Source of the DNA: Spirochaetales bacterium
GTDB lineage: Bacteria > Spirochaetota > Spirochaetia > Sphaerochaetales > Sphaerochaetaceae
DNA length: 6,615 nt
Reading direction: 5' to 3'
Assembly (NCBI GenBank): GCA_022784805.1
Contig: JALFYG010000253.1
Coordinates: 1 to 6,615, forward strand
Shown: positions 1-5,540 of the stretch, in pieces
Numbering within the stretch: the first letter of the stretch is position 1
How the letters are laid out: each line of letters starts with the position of its first letter
Program-made: the position numbers and the translations under genes
Notes under the pieces: model-generated
What the model saw: only the letters and a program-made list of their open reading frames with translations
What the model was told of the DNA's origin: nothing
The model's database searches: none

Positions 1-1
1 G

Positions 2-406
2 CTGGGAATACTATCAGGAGTGCTCTCTAGTCTGGTGACAATTCTCCTCCTTTCCATCCTCTTCTCCCTATCCCACAAAGAGTATGTCTCCATCCTTCCA
101 AAGTCCATCACAACGGCCATTGCCATGGGACTCTCGGAAGAAATGGGAGGCTTTGTATCCCTTACAGTTGCAACCATTTCAATTACAGGAATATGGGGAA
201 GCATCGTAGCTCCATTTGTGTTCAAGGTCTTTCATATAAATGCTCCTATTGCAAAGGGTGTGGCCCTTGGGACATCAAGCCATGCAATAGGAACAGCAAA
301 AGCTATGGAGATGGGGGAGACAGAAGGTGCCTTCAGCTCCCTCTCCATAGTCGTGGCTGGAATAATGACAGTAATACTCTCCATCTTCTTCCAGTACCTT
401 CATTGA
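2..406 (+). CDS. lrgB: LrgB/CidB-family membrane protein, 3' part (5' end outside window)
   Basis: The frame is open from base 2 to the TGA at 404-406, giving 134 codons; the start lies upstream, so this is the C-terminal part of a protein usually about 230 residues long. Family hallmarks are visible: the LPKSITTAIAMGLSEEMGG segment (94-150), then GVALGTSSHAIGTAKAMEMG (259-318) and the EGAFSSLSIVVAGIMT helix. Three hydrophobic segments can be seen: the first from the left edge, one around FVSLTVATISITGIWGSIVA and the last at the C-terminus. LrgB/CidB proteins are inner-membrane partners of the holin-like LrgA/CidA. They were first linked to control of murein hydrolases and autolysis, and related proteins (plant PLGG1, Bacillus PftB) transport small organic acids. 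An lrgA-like gene would be expected just upstream, outside the window. The gene ends directly against the stop of the minus-strand gene, leaving no room for a terminator between them. Family assignment is firm; the substrate is unknown. Confidence 0.93.
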   Translation: MGILSGVLSSLVTILLLSILFSLSHKEYVSILPKSITTAIAMGLSEEMGGFVSLTVATISITGIWGSIVAPFVFKVFHINAPIAKGVALGTSSHAIGTAKAMEMGETEGAFSSLSIVVAGIMTVILSIFFQYLH

Positions 407-769
407 TCACGACACAAAGAGAAAAATAATCTTAATTGAGAGAATAAGAAGGAATATTCCAGGGATTAAGAGAGATAAGAAAGAAGTGTCGAACTTCGTT
501 TCTTTCTTCTCTTTCATCCCCGATTTAGCCTTCTTTCTCTCAATTTTCTTTTTGGCGTCATCAAGAACTTTGATCACATAGTCGTAGTTAAGTGGCTCTT
601 CAATGGCAATTATCTTTTCTTCTTGTAATGCTTTGGGCTTGGGTCCCGGTTTCTTTTTGGGTTGTCCATCTTTTCTGACTTGAGTAACCACTCTTCTTTT
701 ACGACCAGTTGTCTTTTCTTCACTCTCTGTAGAGTCCGTTGTTTTATTTTCAATTGTAATTTCGTCCAT
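407..769 (-). CDS. Small unrecognised protein with AT-hook-like stretch and C-terminal membrane helix
   Basis: The 120-residue protein starts at the ATG at 769-767, with a GAGAGA-type ribosome site 8 nt upstream. I do not recognise its family. Residues 1-21 are acidic and Thr/Ser/Glu rich. Residues 22-46 are strongly basic and contain GRKRR and then KKKPGPKPK, which resembles an AT-hook core (Pro-Gly-x-Lys/Arg-Pro flanked by Lys/Arg). Residues 60-92 look like a charged, Lys/Glu-rich helix. Residues 97-119 are a single hydrophobic segment ending three residues or fewer from the C-terminus, as in a tail anchor. The layout suggests a cytoplasmic protein held to the inner membrane by its tail, with a head able to touch DNA or another polyanion; that function is inference. 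It is convergent with lrgB (stops abut) and divergent from the permease gene. Low-complexity basic sequence can mimic AT hooks, and a spurious frame is possible, but the start site and the tail-anchor layout favour a real gene. Confidence 0.68.
   Translation of the reverse strand: MDEITIENKTTDSTESEEKTTGRKRRVVTQVRKDGQPKKKPGPKPKALQEEKIIAIEEPLNYDYVIKVLDDAKKKIERKKAKSGMKEKKETKFDTSFLSLLIPGIFLLILSIKIIFLFVS
471..512. terminator. Long A/G-T/C-rich hairpin, possible terminator for lrgB inside the convergent gene
   Basis: AGAGA (471-475) pairs with TCTCT (508-512), and AGAAAGAA (478-485) pairs perfectly with TTCTTTCT (500-507); TA at 476-477 is bulged. Inside, GAAG (483-486) could alternatively pair with CTTC (494-497). 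The 13-bp stem begins 65 nt after the lrgB stop. It has no separate T run on its 3' side, so it is at best an atypical terminator, but the pyrimidine-rich right arm is itself T-rich. It lies within the coding sequence of the minus-strand gene, where it encodes a Lys/Glu-rich segment, and codon composition alone could explain part of the symmetry. Confidence 0.3.
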
Positions 770-873
770 GAGAAGATTCTCTCAATATCAAACTTATTGG
801 GGGAGGTGTACATTTTACCCAAAGGGGAGTGCATATAAGAGGACAAAGTGGTATTGTCTCTTGGGAGAACGTT
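770..873. promoter_or_regulatory. Divergent promoter region between the AT-hook-like gene and the permease operon
   Basis: This 104-bp spacer must hold start signals for both outward-facing genes. On the plus strand TATAAG (834-839, 5 of 6 to the -10 consensus) would start transcription near 846, about 28 nt before the permease ATG; no good -35 is seen 16-18 nt upstream. On the minus strand, TAAAAT (complement of 812-817, 5 of 6) could serve as a -10, also without a clear -35. Weak -35 boxes would fit activator dependence, but these calls rest on short matches only. Confidence 0.35.
863..868 (+). promoter_or_regulatory. Ribosome binding site that fixes the permease start at 874
   Basis: GGGAGA sits 5 nt before the ATG at 874. 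It supports that codon over the in-frame GTG at 829, whose purine run (824-828) touches the codon and which would add 15 polar residues before the first membrane helix. Confidence 0.7.
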
Positions 874-1734
874 ATGTGGGTTTTATTTGCTTTTCTTTCA
901 GCTTTTTTTGCAGGTGTCACTTCTATTCTCGCCAAGTGTGGAATAAGAAAGACAGACAGTAATGTAGCGACATTCATCAGGACTATTATTGTCCTTCTCT
1001 TTTCCCTATTGATGGTGGCCATTGTTGGCTCAGCTCCAACGATAAAGAGTCTCAGTTCAAAGACAATTCTATTTCTTGTCCTCTCTGGCCTTTCCACAGG
1101 AGCATCCTGGCTCTGTTACTTCAGGGCCTTACAGAAGGGTAACATCAATAAAGTCGTTCCTATCGATAAATCAAGCACAGTCCTGACCATAATCCTTGCA
1201 ACAATATTTCTGGGAGAAGCAATCACTCTCTTCAAGACCCTTGGTGTTGTCTTGATAGCCATAGGAACACTGATGATGATCGAAAAGAAGGATGCTGAGA
1301 ACAAGACGGAAGAAAAGGGCTGGTTCTTCTATGCTGTATTGTCTGCTGTCTTTGCTTCCTTGACTAGTATTCTCGGAAAGATAGGAATCGTGGGGGTTGA
1401 GTCTAATCTCGGGACAGCTATAAGGACTGTGGTTGTCATTGTGATGTCTTTTGTAATGGTGGCTGTCAATGGTAAGGTGAAGGAAATAGGTAAGGTGGAC
1501 AAAAAGGAGCTGATGTTTATCCTCCTCTCAGGAATATCAACAGGAGCCTCATGGCTCTTCTATTACAGGGCCCTCCAGGACGGAGAAGCAAGTATCGTGG
1601 TCCCTATCGATAAGCTGAGTATTCTTGTCACCATTGCTTTCTCTTACTTTGTATTCAAGGAAAAGCTTTCAAAGAAAGCTCTCATAGGCTTAGTGCTCAT
1701 AGTCGGAGGCACTTTTGCACTATTGGTCAAATAA
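874..1734 (+). CDS. EamA/DMT-superfamily permease, tandem-duplicated
   Basis: The 286-residue inner-membrane protein has about ten hydrophobic segments in two EamA domains (roughly residues 1-135 and 149-286), joined by a charged linker (KKDAENKTEEKG). The halves are strikingly alike: GLSTGASWLCYFRALQKG (from residue 72) matches GISTGASWLFYYRALQDG (from residue 220), each followed by VVPIDK and then a Phe-x-Glu motif (FLGE; FKEK). LSAFFAGVTSILAK matches LSAVFASLTSILGK in the same way. This strong symmetry is typical of drug/metabolite transporters, and the GASWLFYFRAL...PIDK pattern recalls the single-domain, about 140-residue members of COG2510. Such permeases export or import small metabolites, often amino acids or drugs; the substrate cannot be read from sequence. 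Start ATG 874 is preferred over GTG 829 because of its ribosome site and because the first helix follows directly. The stop at 1732-1734 is contiguous with the start region of the acetyltransferase gene, so the two are almost certainly one operon. Confidence 0.9.
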   Translation: MWVLFAFLSAFFAGVTSILAKCGIRKTDSNVATFIRTIIVLLFSLLMVAIVGSAPTIKSLSSKTILFLVLSGLSTGASWLCYFRALQKGNINKVVPIDKSSTVLTIILATIFLGEAITLFKTLGVVLIAIGTLMMIEKKDAENKTEEKGWFFYAVLSAVFASLTSILGKIGIVGVESNLGTAIRTVVVIVMSFVMVAVNGKVKEIGKVDKKELMFILLSGISTGASWLFYYRALQDGEASIVVPIDKLSILVTIAFSYFVFKEKLSKKALIGLVLIVGGTFALLVK

Positions 1735-1736
1735 AT

Positions 1737-1741
1737 GGAGG
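1737..1741 (+). promoter_or_regulatory. Ribosome binding site that fixes the acetyltransferase start at 1747
   Basis: GGAGG lies 5 nt before the ATG at 1747 and overlaps the upstream ATG at 1735-1737, which itself directly follows the permease stop. The strong spacing argues that 1747 is the main start and that ribosomes finishing the permease can re-initiate here. Confidence 0.75.
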
Positions 1742-1746
1742 AATTT

Positions 1747-2223
1747 ATGGAGTTAAGAAAAATAAGCCAAGAAAACGTTTGGAATGTGGCGAAGTTAAAG
1801 GTATCGAAGGATCAGGAGAGATTTGTTGCATCCAACGTGGAGAGTATTCTCGAAGCCTTTGCCGTAAGGGAGGATGGGTATGTGGCCCTTCCTTTCGCCC
1901 TCTATGAAGATAATATACTTGTTGGCTTCTGTATGCTTGGCTATGGCGGAATCGGAGACGATGAGGAGCCCGATATTGTAAATGATAACTATAGTATCTG
2001 GAGGCTGATGATCGCTCCGGAGTTCCAAGGTAAAGGCCTGGGTAAGAAAGCCATGGAAGCAATCATGGAATACATCAAGACATTTCCTTTTGGCAAGGCA
2101 GAGTATTGCTGGGTCTCATATGATGAGGAGAACACAAAAGCCAAGAAGCTTTATGAGAGCTTTGGATTTTATGAAAACGGAGACGTGGATGACGGAGAGA
2201 TTGTGGCTGTCTTGAAGTTATAA
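1747..2223 (+). CDS. GNAT-family N-acetyltransferase, BltD/spermidine-acetyltransferase-like
   Basis: The 158-residue cytoplasmic protein spans one complete GNAT domain. The N-terminal pattern (ELRKISQENVW...KLKVSKDQERFVASN, residues 2-30) is typical of the diamine/spermidine acetyltransferase group exemplified by Bacillus BltD. The acetyl-CoA pyrophosphate loop is QGKGLG (residues 94-99) after the WRLMIAPEF strand. The KKLYESFGF motif (133-141) supplies the usual catalytic-type Tyr136, and the C-terminus DDGEIVAVLKL is also family-like. The enzyme would transfer acetyl from acetyl-CoA to an amine; polyamine is a reasonable guess from similarity, not shown. The gene follows the permease with no gap, recalling the Bacillus pairing of a transporter (Blt) with BltD, though that transporter is of a different superfamily. 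The ATG at 1735 would add four residues but has no ribosome site of its own. The stop overlaps the end of the convergent peptidase gene. Confidence 0.88.
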   Translation: MELRKISQENVWNVAKLKVSKDQERFVASNVESILEAFAVREDGYVALPFALYEDNILVGFCMLGYGGIGDDEEPDIVNDNYSIWRLMIAPEFQGKGLGKKAMEAIMEYIKTFPFGKAEYCWVSYDEENTKAKKLYESFGFYENGDVDDGEIVAVLKL

Positions 2224-3411
2224 TCCGAGGCAGTATTCGATCTCTTTATCATAACCAGAGAAATAAAGGGAGACATCTTTCTCAATAGGAATATCGGGGA
2301 TGATGCTGCCTTCATATTTCTTACTGAGCTTAAAATACTTGGAGGAGTAGTAAACCTCCCATCCAGTCTCTGGGAGAGTAAAGCTCTTGAGTTCACCATA
2401 GTGGTTGATACTTCCGCCTGTTGGAGAGCCCACAAGGGTAAAGCCTGCGATATCTTTCAGAGAGACAGCGTTTAGAATGGCGGAAGAGAATGTATTTTCC
2501 CCGATAAGACAGTATTTCTCACACTTTTCTTTCTTCAACAATTTGATGATAGGGTCAAAAAGAGCAGAATTGCCGCCTCCGTTATACCTAAGGTCCACGA
2601 TTATCTTCTTGTAGTTCTTGGCAGAAAGGACTTTCTTTAAATCCTTTGTGAAATCTTTGATAGGGTAATCCGGGTTATCGGAACAGGTATTGTAGGAGAT
2701 AAGAAGAGTATCTTCTCCAATTTCAATGGCTCTGTAGTATCCTCTATAAATATAAGGTGAGTAGCTTGATATTGCGCTTATTAGGTTATTCCTATCTATG
2801 GCACTAGATAACCCAGGTTTGATGGATAGGACACTGCCGTCTGAGAAAGATAGAGACACATCACTCTCTTCGCTTTCAGCTACGCCTATAAAAGAAAGAA
2901 AGGAAGTGTTATTAAGCTGGTTATTTAGCCAAAGTCGAAGATAAACAGTGGTATCATGAGGGATGACTATGGAGCCCCTCTCTTCTATCTCTTTAATTGC
3001 TATGCCATTAATGGCACTCACTTCCTTTCCCATATAAGAGCTGTAGTCTTTAAGTCCTGAGACCACATAGACCTTGTCTCCAATATAGTTGAGCTGCAAT
3101 GGAAAACATAAGAAGTATGAGTAGATGTCATAAGCCTCAAGCGATGTATGGGAGTCATGGGAAAGAGCAAGGTAAGAGGAGAGTGTGAAATAGTACTCTG
3201 AATAGCTCATGGCCTCTATATCCTTACTGAGAGCTTTATAGACTTCATCACACTCTTCTTTATCTATTGTATTGAAGAAGTTCTTGTGGCTTTTTTCGAT
3301 TGTAGTCTTCAAATATTCAAACTCTTCTATTCTCCCGGCAAATAGGGAAGAGAGAGTAACAAGTGTCAATATAATCAGGATCAGAATCCCTTTCTTAATA
3401 TATGATTTCAT
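2218..3411 (-). CDS. Secreted S41-family serine peptidase
   Basis: The 397-residue protein starts with a Sec signal peptide (MKSYIKKG, then hydrophobic residues 9-24, likely cut after SLFA at residue 25), so it acts in the periplasm or outside the cell. Residues 26-100 resemble the helical S41 N-terminal region, with the conserved DSHTS motif at 86-90. Residues 102-200 look like the PDZ-like/bridging part (LPLQLNY...GKEVSAINGIAI). The protease core contains IIVDLRYNGGG (270-279), the TFSSA motif (307-311) with Ser309 as probable nucleophile, and LVGSPTGGSINHYGE (325-339). The Lys that forms the Ser-Lys dyad in CtpA/Tsp proteases is not seen in the TGGS segment, so the protein is closer to the tricorn/IRBP-like branch of S41. 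The target is unknown; roles in envelope protein turnover or peptide digestion are possible. The ribosome site is weak. The gene is convergent with the acetyltransferase, overlapping by 6 bp, and divergent from the GH105 gene. Confidence 0.88.
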   Translation of the reverse strand: MKSYIKKGILILIILTLVTLSSLFAGRIEEFEYLKTTIEKSHKNFFNTIDKEECDEVYKALSKDIEAMSYSEYYFTLSSYLALSHDSHTSLEAYDIYSYFLCFPLQLNYIGDKVYVVSGLKDYSSYMGKEVSAINGIAIKEIEERGSIVIPHDTTVYLRLWLNNQLNNTSFLSFIGVAESEESDVSLSFSDGSVLSIKPGLSSAIDRNNLISAISSYSPYIYRGYYRAIEIGEDTLLISYNTCSDNPDYPIKDFTKDLKKVLSAKNYKKIIVDLRYNGGGNSALFDPIIKLLKKEKCEKYCLIGENTFSSAILNAVSLKDIAGFTLVGSPTGGSINHYGELKSFTLPETGWEVYYSSKYFKLSKKYEGSIIPDIPIEKDVSLYFSGYDKEIEYCLGL

Positions 3412-3432
3412 GACACAAGAGTAGCTCTAATT

Positions 3433-3461
3433 TTTATTTTTGAATATCTGTTCGCTTTCAA
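3433..3461 (-). promoter_or_regulatory. Candidate promoter of the S41 peptidase gene
   Basis: Read on the minus strand, TTGAAA (complement of 3456-3461, 5 of 6) and AATAAA (complement of 3433-3438, 4 of 6) are separated by 17 nt. Transcription would begin near 3426, about 15 nt before the ATG. The match is moderate and the region is AT-rich, so chance matches are likely. Confidence 0.4.
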
Positions 3462-3486
3462 TAATTGGTTCTTTTTTCTCTTTGAG

Positions 3487-3506
3487 ACAAAAATACATCT
3501 TTTTGT
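3487..3506. repeat. 20-bp inverted repeat in the divergent spacer upstream of the GH105 gene
   Basis: ACAAAAA (3487-3493) and TTTTTGT (3500-3506) are perfect inverted copies around TACATC. It lies 42 nt before the GH105 start, in the 137-bp region shared with the S41 promoter. It could be an operator for a sugar-responsive regulator or a weak AT-only hairpin. No clear sigma-70 promoter for the GH105 gene was found near it; TAACAT at 3523-3528 is a poor -10. Confidence 0.3.
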
Positions 3507-3548
3507 AGTACGGCAGGCATTGTAACATAAAATAAAGGATGGACAGAG

Positions 3549-4676
3549 ATGTATAAAATAATCGAAGACTACATAGATAAGCTAATGACCAGCCGCCCTG
3601 ATATGCCTTTATGGAATATAGAGTCCATAAAACAGGGAAAGAAACCCAGCTGGAACTATATTGACGGATGTATGACTACATCCCTCTTGGAGATGTATAA
3701 GACAACAGGAGACAGGAAATATCTGGACTTCGTCATCTCATTTGTTGACTACTATGTAAGAGACGACGGTTTTATTCTTGGGTATGACCCGAAGAAGTAC
3801 TCGACCGATGATGCATCAGAGAGCAGGATACTCTTTGATCTCTACGCTTATACAGGTAATGAGAAGTATAAGAAGGCAATAGAACTGACCCATACCCAGA
3901 TTCTAACTCATCCTCGTACTCAAGAAGGAAACTTCTGGCATAAAGCCATCTACCATGACCAGGTATGGCTTGACGGCTTATATATGATGCAGGTTTTCTA
4001 TACCCGTTATCAGAGTGAATATGGTGGAAAAGACTACAGTGACATCATCAAGCAGTTTGAGAACGTCAGAGCCATAATGTTTGATGAAGAGAAGAAGCTC
4101 TACTACCATGGTTATGACTCATCAAGAACCCTTTTCTGGGCAGATAAACAAACAGGACTCAGTGCAAACTTCTGGCTCAGATCCATCGGTTGGTTCCTTG
4201 TGGCTCTATGCGATGTATGGAGCTATATGGATGGAGACGAAAAGGGAAGGGAGAGAATAGCCGGAATCTTCAAGGAAGCAATAGATGGTGTCCTGTTGTA
4301 TCAGGATGAAGAAAGCAAGATGTTCTGGCAGGTTCCTTCTTTCCCGAATAGGGAAGGAAACTATCTGGAGACTTCAGGCTCTGCCATGATCTCTTATGCT
4401 CTCTTGAAGGGCTCAAGACTCGGCGTACTTCCTCCTTACTACAGCGAGAAGGGTATGGATGTGTTCCAGGGCATCGTCAGAGAGAAGATGAGTGATGAGA
4501 ACGGTGACTTGAACTTGAAGGGAATCTGTCTTGTTGCAGGACTGGGACCTGAGAACAATACTCGCCGTGACGGCAGCTATGAGTATTATATCTCCGAGCC
4601 TATTGTTGAAAACGATGCAAAGGGTGTGGGGCCATTTATAATGGCATATACGGAAGTAAAGAAGTTGGAAAAGTAA
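3549..4676 (+). CDS. GH105 unsaturated rhamnogalacturonyl hydrolase (YteR/RhiN-like)
   Basis: The 375-residue protein is full length for glycoside hydrolase family 105 and has no signal peptide, so it acts in the cytoplasm. GH105 enzymes remove the 4,5-unsaturated galacturonic acid from fragments made by rhamnogalacturonan lyases, through hydration of the double bond. Diagnostic segments appear in order: WNYIDG (35-40), TDDASESRILF with Asp88, GNFWHK (127-132), WLDGLYM with Asp142, FWADKQTG then NFWLRSIGW, WQVPSFPNREGNYLETSGSA, and near the end RDGSYEYYISE and NDAKGVGPF. Asp88 and Asp142 line up well with the active-site residues Asp88 and Asp143 described for Bacillus YteR. The ATG at 3549 has AAGGA 9 nt upstream. 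No terminator follows, so transcription may continue into the barrel gene 60 nt downstream. Some GH105 members act on other unsaturated uronyl substrates, so exact specificity is open. Lyases and importers for the pathway are not in this window. Confidence 0.95.
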   Translation: MYKIIEDYIDKLMTSRPDMPLWNIESIKQGKKPSWNYIDGCMTTSLLEMYKTTGDRKYLDFVISFVDYYVRDDGFILGYDPKKYSTDDASESRILFDLYAYTGNEKYKKAIELTHTQILTHPRTQEGNFWHKAIYHDQVWLDGLYMMQVFYTRYQSEYGGKDYSDIIKQFENVRAIMFDEEKKLYYHGYDSSRTLFWADKQTGLSANFWLRSIGWFLVALCDVWSYMDGDEKGRERIAGIFKEAIDGVLLYQDEESKMFWQVPSFPNREGNYLETSGSAMISYALLKGSRLGVLPPYYSEKGMDVFQGIVREKMSDENGDLNLKGICLVAGLGPENNTRRDGSYEYYISEPIVENDAKGVGPFIMAYTEVKKLEK

Positions 4677-4697
4677 TGTTTCTTCAACAGTTGTGTG

Positions 4698-4706
4698 TGG
4701 TACAAT
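4698..4706 (+). promoter_or_regulatory. Extended -10 promoter of the small barrel gene
   Basis: TGGTACAAT matches the extended -10 form (TG, one base, then 5 of 6 to TATAAT). The expected -35 place around 4678-4683 is poor, as is common when an extended -10 is present. Transcription would start near 4713, giving a leader of about 24 nt. This allows expression of the barrel gene apart from the GH105 gene. Confidence 0.5.
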
Positions 4707-4724
4707 GCCTTTATTATTAATATT

Positions 4725-4728
4725 GGAG
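4725..4728 (+). promoter_or_regulatory. Ribosome binding site that fixes the barrel start at 4737
   Basis: GGAG lies 8 nt before ATG 4737. The in-frame GTG at 4695 would put 14 non-signal-like residues before the signal peptide and lies upstream of the predicted transcription start, so it is rejected. Confidence 0.65.
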
Positions 4729-4736
4729 TGCGGTAT

Positions 4737-5369
4737 ATGAAAAAGACTTTAAGTATTCTTACTCTTCTTATTCTTGCAGTCTCTATTGTCTCTGCAGGAT
4801 CAATCTATGTTGATAGTGGTGTTTCCCTTTCTAATGGAAACAGGGTTTATGAAGTTAATTCTCCTTCTGGATTAACAGGTAAAACAAGTCCTATTCCTTT
4901 ATCTGTTGTTTCCATGCCAATAGAAATTGGATACAACTATTCTTCTGACAACGGGTTTATTACATCTGTTTCATCTTCTTATTTCATAGTTTTAAGCGAG
5001 AAAATGGATGGTGAAGCTGTCGAAGAAGAATACCTATTTCCTAATAGTTTTGTGGCAAAAGCCCAGGTCGGATATGGCTTGAAAGTCAATAAAAAGATGA
5101 ATGTTGAACTCTTGGGTGGTATATCTTTTGCACTGGGAACTAGAAATGATGATGAAAGTAACAAGGCTTCGCTTACAACATTATCGATTGTTGCAGAAGC
5201 AGGAATAAACTATGAGCTTGATGATTCCTTGTATCTTCGTGCAGGTGGCAAGGTTGGCTTCCCTCTTACAACAAACGTCAAGTATAAAGATGCTGAAGAC
5301 TATAAGATAACCTACTCAGGTTTTATGTTTAACTTTACTCCATTTGCCGGTGTTTCCTACGAGTTCTGA
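4737..5369 (+). CDS. Small outer-membrane beta-barrel protein
   Basis: The 210-residue precursor has a clear Sec signal peptide (MKK, hydrophobic residues 5-18, likely cut after IVSA at residue 20). The mature part alternates polar and hydrophobic residues in many short stretches, for example VAKAQVGYGLKV, MNVELLGGISFALG, SIVAEAGINYEL and LYLRAGGKVGF, split by acidic turns. It ends in FTPFAGVSYEF, and a C-terminal Phe with alternating aromatics is the usual barrel-assembly (BamA) signal. Size fits an eight-stranded barrel of the OmpA/OmpX or generic outer-membrane beta-barrel kind. I cannot name a specific family or a substrate. It lies 60 nt after the GH105 gene and could be read through from it, but it also has its own promoter, and a strong terminator closes the unit. 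Its codons look more A/T-ending than those of the GH105 gene by eye. Barrel fold is likely; role (pore, adhesin or structural) is unknown. Confidence 0.8.
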   Translation: MKKTLSILTLLILAVSIVSAGSIYVDSGVSLSNGNRVYEVNSPSGLTGKTSPIPLSVVSMPIEIGYNYSSDNGFITSVSSSYFIVLSEKMDGEAVEEEYLFPNSFVAKAQVGYGLKVNKKMNVELLGGISFALGTRNDDESNKASLTTLSIVAEAGINYELDDSLYLRAGGKVGFPLTTNVKYKDAEDYKITYSGFMFNFTPFAGVSYEF

Positions 5370-5397
5370 TGGGTTTGAGAAAACTTATGGTGTCCTG

Positions 5398-5426
5398 TGC
5401 CTCGATTGGTGCGGGGCATTTTTTTT
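5398..5426 (+). terminator. Rho-independent terminator after the barrel gene
   Basis: TGCCTCG (5398-5404) pairs with CGGGGCA (5412-5418) as a 7-bp stem with one G-T wobble and a 7-nt loop, followed at once by eight T residues (5419-5426). It begins 28 nt after the barrel stop. Stem, spacing and T run are all classical, and it separates the GH105/barrel unit from the next gene. Confidence 0.88.
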
Positions 5427-5502
5427 AGGCAGCGGAAAGTGTGTAATTCTTATACTATTGAAATCAAATTTTCCCATCTTAAGAACATAATCTTTCTTTT
5501 TC

Positions 5503-5531
5503 TTGACACCATCTATTTTTCTTTTGATACT
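5503..5531 (+). promoter_or_regulatory. Promoter of the composite secreted protein gene
   Basis: A perfect TTGACA (5503-5508) is followed after 17 nt by GATACT (5526-5531, 4 of 6). Transcription would begin near 5538, leaving a leader of about 67 nt. The T-rich stretch just upstream (5491-5502) is compatible with a strong promoter. Confidence 0.6.
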
Positions 5532-5540
5532 TCATTTTGT

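Noticed and set aside
829..873. GTG at 829 as the permease start
   Set aside because: Its purine run touches the codon, it adds 15 polar residues before the first membrane helix, and it lies upstream of the best -10 candidate; ATG 874 has a well-spaced GGGAGA.
610..1304. Minus-strand frames 610-846, 750-1097 and 1116-1304, and plus frame 768-962
   Set aside because: They overlap better-supported genes in other frames, show no domain-like sequence and have no convincing ribosome sites.
1745..2062. Minus-strand frames inside the acetyltransferase gene
   Set aside because: They lie antisense to a gene with clear GNAT motifs; the translations are rich in Arg, Pro and Tyr without structure.
2241..2271. 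Stem 2241-2249 with 2263-2271 as terminator for the acetyltransferase
   Set aside because: It has a 13-nt loop, mostly A-T pairs with a wobble, and no T run after it; it is inside the peptidase coding sequence and could be chance.
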